Source: an uncultured Eubacteriales bacterium (GTDB lineage Bacteria > Bacillota > Clostridia > Monoglobales > Monoglobaceae). Taken from it: DNA of 11,758 nucleotides. Each line of letters begins with the position of its first letter. Position 1 is the stretch's first letter. The translations under genes and the position numbers were made by a program. Location: contig CAJKEB010000054.1 of NCBI GenBank assembly GCA_905198865.1, positions 1 to 11,758 of the forward strand. Direction: 5' to 3'. Of the stretch, positions 7,691 to 11,758 are shown piece by piece. The notes under the pieces are model-generated. The model had not been told where the DNA came from and searched no databases. It worked only from the letters and a program-made list of their open reading frames with translations.

Positions 7691-7736
7691 TACAGTTCTC
7701 CTTTGCACCTTGATTGAAATTTTTATTAAGAAAATA

Positions 7737-7765
7737 ATTATACTATATAAATGTAAGAATTTCAA
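7737..7765 (-). promoter_or_regulatory. Promoter of the polyamine operon (speD promoter)
   Basis: On the minus strand: -35 TTGAAA at 7765-7760, a 17-nt spacer, -10 TATAAT at 7742-7737. This is almost consensus for the housekeeping sigma factor. Transcription would start near 7730, leaving a leader of about 40 nt before the speD ATG, too short for a known riboswitch. It lies just after the kdgK terminator, so the polyamine genes should be controlled independently of kdgK-eda. Confidence 0.8.
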
Positions 7766-7806
7766 TAGGTTAGAGGTAAAATTTTAAACAGATATTATAT
7801 ACAAAC

Positions 7807-7831
7807 AAAAAGGGCCGCATATGCGACCCTT
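7807..7831 (-). terminator. Intrinsic terminator after kdgK
   Basis: On the minus strand AAGGGTCGC and GCGGCCCTT pair around an ATAT loop (9 bp with one U-G wobble), followed at once by TTTTTGTTTGT. It starts about 22 nt after the kdgK stop and ends the eda-kdgK transcript before the speD promoter. Confidence 0.85.
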
Positions 7832-7853
7832 AAAATATTCGAAAAAATCAGAA

Positions 7854-8903
7854 TTATCTCTGAACACGGCCGCTGCCGTCGCCGCCTGCGAGAGCTTCAA
7901 CGTCTGCACGTGTAACCAGGTTGAAGTCGCCCGGGATTGTGTGCTTGAGAGCCGAAGCTGCAACAGCGTATTCGATAGCTGCCTTCATACGCGGAACCGG
8001 TTCCATGTCTGCGTTGTCTATAAGTCCGCAGATAAGTCCGCCTGCGAATGAGTCGCCGCCGCCTACGCGGTCAACGATCGGGTTGATTTCGTATCTTCTT
8101 GAACGATAGAACTCACGTGAAGCGCCGTCCATGATACAAGCCGACCAGCCGTTGTGAGAAGCCGAGAACGACTCTCTGAGCGAAGAAATAACATACTTGA
8201 AGCCGAACTTGTCAATCATCTGATTGAAGATGTCCTGATAGCCTGCCATTTCAAGTTCACCACTGGTAACATCTGTGTTGCCCGGCTTAAATCCGAGAAC
8301 CTTCTCAGCGTCTTCTTCGTTGCCGATACAAACGTCAACGTACTGCATGAGGTTTGTCATAACCTTCTGAGCCTTCTCACTTGACCAGAGCTTCTTACGG
8401 AAGTTGAGGTCAACCGAAACAGTAACGCCGTGCTTCTTTGCAGCCTTAAGAGCTTCCTCTGTAAGCTCAGCGGCAGCGTCAGAAACTGCCGGTGTAATTC
8501 CTGTGAAGTGGAACCAGTCTGCGCCTTCAAAGATAGCGTCAAAGTCAAAATCAGCAGCAGTAGCTGTAGAAATTGAAGAGTGAGCTCTGTCGTATACAAC
8601 GTTTGACGCTCTCATTGAAGCGCCTGTCTCGAGGTAGTAGATACCGAGTCTCTCGCCTGTTCTTGCGATGTTCTTTGTCTCAACGCCGTACTTTCTGAGA
8701 GCGGCAACAGCGCATGCGCCGATTGGGTTATCCGGAACAGCTGTAACGAATTCTGCGTCGTGACCATAGTTGGCGAGTGATACTGCAACGTTTGCCTCAC
8801 CGCCGCCATAGTTGATGTCAAACTCGTCCGCCTGAATGAATTTCTCGTTATTTGGTGTAGAAAGTCTGAGCATGATTTCGCCCATTGTAACAACCTTAGC
8901 CAT
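7854..8903 (-). CDS. kdgK: 2-keto-3-deoxygluconate kinase (PfkB-family sugar kinase)
   Basis: Phosphorylates 2-keto-3-deoxygluconate (KDG) with ATP to give KDPG, the substrate of the neighbouring aldolase. The 349-aa protein is a ribokinase/PfkB-fold kinase: it begins with VVTMGEIMLRL, has the sugar-binding NYGGGEANVA at 31-40, a SVDLNFRKKLW segment at 163-173 that is typical of KDG kinases, and the C-terminal signature DRVGGGDSFAGG at 278-289 with Asp284 as catalytic base. Length is slightly above the usual 310-340 because of a short glycine/arginine-rich tail. The ATG has AAGGAG 10 nt upstream. It follows eda by 62 nt under the same promoter and ends at an intrinsic terminator. PfkB kinases vary in substrate, so the KDG assignment rests on the eda pairing plus the DLNFR motif; fructokinase is a weaker alternative. 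Confidence 0.9.
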   Translation of the reverse strand: MAKVVTMGEIMLRLSTPNNEKFIQADEFDINYGGGEANVAVSLANYGHDAEFVTAVPDNPIGACAVAALRKYGVETKNIARTGERLGIYYLETGASMRASNVVYDRAHSSISTATAADFDFDAIFEGADWFHFTGITPAVSDAAAELTEEALKAAKKHGVTVSVDLNFRKKLWSSEKAQKVMTNLMQYVDVCIGNEEDAEKVLGFKPGNTDVTSGELEMAGYQDIFNQMIDKFGFKYVISSLRESFSASHNGWSACIMDGASREFYRSRRYEINPIVDRVGGGDSFAGGLICGLIDNADMEPVPRMKAAIEYAVAASALKHTIPGDFNLVTRADVEALAGGDGSGRVQR

Positions 8904-8965
8904 TGTAATAATTCTCCTTTATTAAAGTATGTATTATAAAATAATTTTAAAACTAAACCTCAGTA

Positions 8966-9613
8966 TTAAAGAGCAGCACGTGCTTCTTTAATCTTTGCAA
9001 TGAATTCCTTAGCTGTAGCTGTGATAGCAGCATAGTCGCCTGTCTTAGCGCCCTTTGTAAGTGAAGAACCTGCGCCTACAGCAACAGCTCCTGCCTTAAT
9101 CCACTGGTCAACGTTGTTTACGTCAACACCGCCTGTGGGCATGAGCTTAGCCTGCGGAAGAGGACCCCTTACGTCCTTGATGAAGTTAGGACCAACGATG
9201 TCGCCGGGGAATACCTTACAGATATCAACGCCTGCTTCCATAGCTGTAAGAATCTCTGTAAATGTCATTGTGCCGGGCATATACGGTACAGCGTAACGGT
9301 TACAGAGCTTTGCGGCTTCTGCGTTAAAGCCGGGGCTTACGATGAAGTTTGCGCCTGAAAGGATAGCCTGTCTTGCTGTCTCTGAGTCAAGAACCGTACC
9401 AGCGCCGAGAAGCATTTCGCCGTTTGTGTACTTTGCAGCGAGAGCTTCGATAACCTTGTGAGCGCCCGGAACTGTAAATGTAAGCTCAATTGAAGGGCAG
9501 CCGCCCTCTAAGCAAGCGTCAGAAATTCTGATAGCTTCCTCAGCGCTGTTTGCACGAACAACAGCAACCAAACCGGCGTCAGTCATTTTTGTGATAACTT
9601 TTTGTTTTTCCAT
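8966..9613 (-). CDS. eda: KDPG aldolase (2-dehydro-3-deoxyphosphogluconate aldolase / KHG aldolase)
   Basis: Class I aldolase that splits KDPG into pyruvate and glyceraldehyde 3-phosphate; family members often also act on 4-hydroxy-2-oxoglutarate. The 215-aa protein is full length for the family. Key residues are in place: Arg20 in VAVVRA, Glu43 in SIELTFTVPGA, GAGTVLD at 70-76, SPGFN at 93-97, Schiff-base Lys133 in CKVFPGD, and the phosphate-binding PTGGV at 159-163. The ATG has a perfect AGGAGG 8 nt upstream. It is first of a two-gene unit with kdgK, which together run the last two steps of hexuronate (pectin/glucuronate) breakdown. No uxa/kdu genes or phosphogluconate dehydratase are in the window, so whether the feed is hexuronate or a gluconate-derived Entner-Doudoroff route cannot be decided here. 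The strong promoter and ribosome binding site suggest high expression. Confidence 0.95.
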   Translation of the reverse strand: MEKQKVITKMTDAGLVAVVRANSAEEAIRISDACLEGGCPSIELTFTVPGAHKVIEALAAKYTNGEMLLGAGTVLDSETARQAILSGANFIVSPGFNAEAAKLCNRYAVPYMPGTMTFTEILTAMEAGVDICKVFPGDIVGPNFIKDVRGPLPQAKLMPTGGVDVNNVDQWIKAGAVAVGAGSSLTKGAKTGDYAAITATAKEFIAKIKEARAAL

Positions 9614-9682
9614 TTTGAAAACCTCCTGTATTTTATATCAAATTTATTTATTTTGCTTAAATTTTAGCACTTCATACTTTGT

Positions 9683-9711
9683 ATTATAACTCAACATTTC
9701 CATATTAGCAA
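9683..9711 (-). promoter_or_regulatory. Promoter of eda-kdgK
   Basis: Minus strand: -35 TTGCTA at 9711-9706, 17-nt spacer, perfect -10 TATAAT at 9688-9683. Long A/T tracts immediately upstream (9720-9750) could act as an UP element. The transcript would start near 9676, giving a leader of about 60 nt. Confidence 0.75.
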
Positions 9712-9827
9712 GTCTAATTTAAAATTTTTTTACAGTTTTTTTATCAATAATATGAGGGATGGGAAATTACACATTGAGCGGCAATAGAGGCACGGAAATG
9801 TTTTAAGCCGTTTTGTTGGGAGAATTT

Positions 9828-9917
9828 ATGGAAAAAATATCCCGAAGTTTAATTCTGTTTGTTACAGTATACAAAAAAAGACATGTCTCGCTTTTTAGGC
9901 TTGCAATTTGTAATTGA
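9828..9917 (+). other. Possible 29-residue small ORF
   Basis: ATG at 9828-9830 preceded by GGGAG with 6-nt spacing, ending at a TGA at 9915-9917. The peptide would be basic and partly hydrophobic (SLILFVTVYKKRH near its middle). No family is recognised and no dedicated promoter was found. It might be a small membrane-active peptide, a leader, or chance. Recorded because its ribosome binding site is plausible. Confidence 0.15.
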
Positions 9918-9957
9918 ATCGGTTAAACTATTAAAGGCGCATGTTGGATTGGGATAT

Positions 9958-9986
9958 TTGACCAATTTGTATGCGCTGCATAAAAT
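9958..9986 (+). promoter_or_regulatory. Probable pfkA promoter
   Basis: -35 TTGACC at 9958-9963, 17-nt spacer, -10 TAAAAT at 9981-9986, each one base off consensus. Start near 9993 gives a leader of about 130 nt. A second weaker candidate is TTGAAT at 10012-10017 with TATTAT at 10036-10041 (18-nt spacer), which would shorten the leader to about 75 nt. Confidence 0.65.
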
Positions 9987-10057
9987 ATGATATATATATT
10001 ATGTTTTGCCTTTGAATAAAAACATAATTATCAATTATTATGACAATAATATTAACA

Positions 10058-10114
10058 TGTCCATACATAATTAATGTGTTCATACTAAATTGATGTATTC
10101 ATACATTGACAGGA
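10058..10114 (+). repeat. Three tandem 19-bp imperfect repeats before pfkA
   Basis: Units at 10058-10076, 10077-10095 and 10096-10114 follow each other without gap. The first two match at 15 of 19 positions; the third keeps the core TNTTCATAC and then merges into the AGGAGG ribosome binding site of pfkA. The shared core is TCATAC (CCATAC in unit 1). A 14-bp near-palindrome, ATGTAT-TC-ATACAT, spans 10093-10106, and degenerate versions recur 19 bp apart at 10074-10087 and 10055-10068. Position and periodicity suggest operators or an RNA element controlling pfkA. Confidence 0.6.
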
Positions 10115-10124
10115 GGATTAATTT

Positions 10125-11225
10125 ATGAGTGAAATTAAAAGAATCGGCGTAATGACAGGCGGGGGAGACTGTCCGGGACTTAATGCGGTTATCAGAGCCG
10201 TTGTTAAAACGGCTATACAGAACTATAATCTTGAGGTTGTAGGTATCAGACACGGTTACCGCGGTCTTTATCTGGGTGAGGAGGAGTTCGTTCCGCTCAC
10301 ACTTCACGATGTATCCGGCATTATTTCAAAAGGCGGTACTATTCTTTACAGCTCTAATAAGGATAATCTTTTTGACTACTGTTATATTGATGAACATGGT
10401 CAGGAACAGAGAGGCGATGTTTCGGACGTCGGCGTGAATAATCTGAAAAAAGCCGGCATTGACGCACTGATAGTTATCGGCGGTGACGGTACTCTCACTT
10501 CGGGTCGTGACTTTGCCCGTAAGGGTGTTAAGGTAATCGGCGTTCCCAAGACAATTGATAACGATTTGGCTTCGACCGATACAACATTCGGATTTGATAC
10601 AGCGGTTGCAACCGCAACAGAAGCTATTGATAAGCTCAGAACAACAGCCGAGTCTCACAGCAGAACAATTGTTGTTGAGGTTATGGGCAGATATGCGGGC
10701 TTTATATCTATCGCTTCCGCACTTGCCGGCGGCGCAGACGCAGCGCTCATACCTGAAATTCCTTATGATATAAACAAGGTAGCTGAGACAATCAAGCAGA
10801 ACCGTGCAAGAGGCAAGAACTTTGCAATCGTTGTTGTTGCAGAGGGTGCAAAGCCTCTCGGCGGCGACATAGTTGTTTCAAAGGTTATAGAAAACAGCCC
10901 GGATCCTATCCGTCTCGGCGGTATAGGCGAGGTTATTGCCGGACAGCTTGAGCATCTTGCAGGGCTTGAGTGCCGTGCTACAATCCTCGGTCATACACAG
11001 CGCGGCGGTTCGCCGACAGCAAATGACAGAATTTTGTCAACACGTTACGGTTCATATGCTGTTGAGCTGCTTATGCAGGGTAAGTTCGGAAATATGGTAA
11101 TCCTTGACGGTGCTAAACTGAGCTATGACTCACTTGAGAACGTTATCGGCAAGAATAAGTCGGTTGAAGAGGACAGCCACTGGATTAAAGCCGCAAGATC
11201 GATTCATATGTGCCTCGGTGACTAA
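10125..11225 (+). CDS. pfkA: 6-phosphofructokinase (probably ATP-dependent)
   Basis: Phosphorylates fructose 6-phosphate to fructose 1,6-bisphosphate, the committed step of glycolysis. The 366-aa protein has the PfkA-family order: GVMTGGGDCPGLNAVIR at 8-24, IGGDGT at 118-123, PKTIDNDL at 141-148 with catalytic Asp145, the sugar-binding EVMGRYAGF near 185, IPEIPYD near 220, and LGHTQRGG near 290. Residue 122 (equivalent of E. coli 104) is Gly, which favours ATP, while residue 142 (equivalent of 124) is Lys, as in the PPi enzymes. This Gly/Lys combination marks the longer mixed-clade enzymes and usually goes with ATP use; E. coli-type effector control may be absent. The ATG has a perfect AGGAGG 8 nt upstream. 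Divergent from eda and apparently a single-gene unit, since rpmE has its own promoter. Confidence 0.94.
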   Translation: MSEIKRIGVMTGGGDCPGLNAVIRAVVKTAIQNYNLEVVGIRHGYRGLYLGEEEFVPLTLHDVSGIISKGGTILYSSNKDNLFDYCYIDEHGQEQRGDVSDVGVNNLKKAGIDALIVIGGDGTLTSGRDFARKGVKVIGVPKTIDNDLASTDTTFGFDTAVATATEAIDKLRTTAESHSRTIVVEVMGRYAGFISIASALAGGADAALIPEIPYDINKVAETIKQNRARGKNFAIVVVAEGAKPLGGDIVVSKVIENSPDPIRLGGIGEVIAGQLEHLAGLECRATILGHTQRGGSPTANDRILSTRYGSYAVELLMQGKFGNMVILDGAKLSYDSLENVIGKNKSVEEDSHWIKAARSIHMCLGD

Positions 11226-11271
11226 TGTCGCATAGTTTGATGTAACTTTTTATATACAAATTATTTATAAA

Positions 11272-11301
11272 AATGCAGGGGCGGATAGCTGTCCCTGCAT
11301 T
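11272..11301. terminator. Hairpin after pfkA (possible terminator)
   Basis: AATGCAGGG (11272-11280) pairs perfectly with CCCTGCATT (11293-11301); one G-U and one C-G pair can extend the stem, leaving an 8-nt loop. It lies 46 nt past the pfkA stop. No T tract follows on the plus strand, whereas on the minus strand the stem runs into TTTTTATAAAT, so the intrinsic-terminator shape points the wrong way for pfkA. Termination of pfkA here is likely but not certain. Confidence 0.5.
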
Positions 11302-11349
11302 GCGCTGATGTATCATATAAAAATAATTTTGCAAAATTCAAAAAAAGTG

Positions 11350-11378
11350 TTGCATTTTATTTTTTGTTGTGGTATAAT
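11350..11378 (+). promoter_or_regulatory. Promoter of rpmE
   Basis: Perfect -10 TATAAT at 11373-11378 with an extended -10 TG at 11370-11371, and a weaker -35 TTGCAT at 11350-11355 with a 17-nt spacer. The leader would be about 55-60 nt. Confidence 0.7.
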
Positions 11379-11441
11379 ATCAGCTGTTGCAAATTTATAA
11401 AGTAAATAATTGAGTTTATATATCGAAAGAGGTGAAACACA

Positions 11442-11645
11442 ATGAAGCAGGGAATACATCCGGAATATAAGCAGACACAAATCAAGTGTGCTTGCGGAAA
11501 CGTTATCGAAACAGGTTCTACAAAGGAAGATATACGTATAGAAATTTGTTCTGCTTGTCATCCTTTCTACACAGGTAAGCAAAAGCTGGTTGATACCGGT
11601 GGCAGAGTTGACAAGTTCAGAAGACGTTACGGTATGGATAAATAA
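11442..11645 (+). CDS. rpmE: 50S ribosomal protein L31 (bL31, zinc-binding form)
   Basis: Small protein of the large ribosomal subunit, at the central protuberance near the inter-subunit bridge. The 67-aa sequence is full length and keeps the family pattern: GIHPEY at 4-9, CACGN at 16-20, CSACHPFYTGKQK at 36-48 and the C-terminal DTGGRVDKFRRRYG. The four cysteines Cys16, Cys18, Cys36 and Cys39 mark the zinc-containing C+ form rather than the zinc-free paralogue made during zinc starvation. The ATG is preceded by AAGAGGTGA at 11427-11435, a strong ribosome binding site. It has its own promoter and terminator, so it is a monocistronic unit. Confidence 0.97.
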   Translation: MKQGIHPEYKQTQIKCACGNVIETGSTKEDIRIEICSACHPFYTGKQKLVDTGGRVDKFRRRYGMDK

Positions 11646-11660
11646 TCCGATAAACAAGCG

Positions 11661-11697
11661 GGCTGCTGCGATGATTATCGCAGCAGCCTTTTGTTTT
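11661..11697 (+). terminator. Intrinsic terminator of rpmE
   Basis: Perfect 12-bp stem, GGCTGCTGCGAT (11661-11672) with ATCGCAGCAGCC (11677-11688), 4-nt loop, followed by TTTTGTTTT. It starts 15 nt after the rpmE stop. The remaining bases to 11758 show no gene or clear signal. Confidence 0.93.
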
Positions 11698-11758
11698 ATA
11701 GTATAAATTATAGTTTGACTTAATAAAGCCTAGCCCAGTTCCGCTTTTCACAACACAT

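Larger units (their letters stand above)
9614..10124. other. Divergent eda / pfkA intergenic region
   Basis: This 511-nt AT-rich stretch has no convincing gene. It holds the eda promoter on its left, the pfkA promoter and three tandem 19-bp repeats on its right, and about 240 nt between them with only weak signals: a 29-codon frame at 9828-9917, an inverted repeat CAATT-TGT-AATTG at 9904-9916, a LacI-operator-like TTGAATCGGTTAAA at 9914-9927, and ATTGG-N9-CCAAT at 9948-9966 straddling the pfkA -35 box. The arms AAATATCCC (9835-9843) and GGGATATTT (9951-9959) are complementary but 107 nt apart. No riboswitch or RNA gene was recognised. Confidence 0.7.

Noticed and set aside
7691..7736. Possible riboswitch or leader regulation before speD
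   Set aside because: From the predicted start the leader is only about 40 nt, AT-rich, without a stable fold or an upstream frame.
7691..7765. 25-residue N-terminal extension of speD, hydrophobic and signal-like
   Set aside because: It would start inside the -35 box of the operon promoter, has no ribosome binding site, and the downstream ATG gives the exact family length with AAGGAG.
10080..10307. 75-codon minus-strand frame over the pfkA start
   Set aside because: It overlaps the repeats and the beginning of pfkA in antisense and resembles nothing known.
11313..11657. 114-codon minus-strand frame covering rpmE
   Set aside because: Antisense to a certain ribosomal protein gene and its promoter; hydrophobic stretches come from AT-rich intergenic DNA.

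Overview
The window looks like a chromosomal segment of a low-to-moderate GC Gram-positive anaerobe, most likely a gut or rumen Clostridia relative (Oscillospiraceae/Eubacterium type). Support: purine-rich AGGAG-type ribosome binding sites before nearly every gene, vegetative promoters with near-consensus boxes and 17-nt spacers, AT-rich intergenic DNA, and protein families typical of that group. The placement is inferred from family resemblance; no marker gene pins it down. No mobile element, CRISPR array, tRNA or rRNA was seen.

Left two thirds (about 1-7765, minus strand): a polyamine operon read right to left from a strong promoter at 7737-7765. Order: speD (AdoMet decarboxylase), speA (arginine decarboxylase), speE (aminopropyltransferase), speB (agmatinase-type ureohydrolase), a carboxynorspermidine/carboxyspermidine dehydrogenase, nspC (its partner decarboxylase) and aguA (agmatine deiminase). 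Spacing is tight (15, 34, -8, 61, 51 and 1 nt). A Shine-Dalgarno sequence at the very left edge suggests one more gene outside the window, plausibly aguB. The operon carries two ways to process agmatine (SpeB; AguA, perhaps with AguB) and two ways to add the aminopropyl group (SpeD+SpeE via decarboxylated AdoMet; dehydrogenase+NspC via aspartate semialdehyde). This redundancy is the most interesting feature of the window. The last two genes, nspC and aguA, look more AT-rich than the rest.

Middle (7800-9711, minus strand): eda (KDPG aldolase) and kdgK (2-keto-3-deoxygluconate kinase), a two-gene hexuronate/Entner-Doudoroff module with its own promoter (9683-9711) and an intrinsic terminator (7807-7831) that separates it from the polyamine operon.

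Right (9614-11758): a 511-nt divergent intergenic region, then on the plus strand pfkA (6-phosphofructokinase of the Gly/Lys active-site type) and rpmE (ribosomal protein L31 with four zinc-ligand cysteines), the latter with its own promoter and a strong terminator. pfkA is preceded by three tandem 19-bp imperfect repeats that run into its ribosome binding site, a candidate regulatory array. The KDG module and pfkA, transcribed divergently, both feed triose phosphates and pyruvate.
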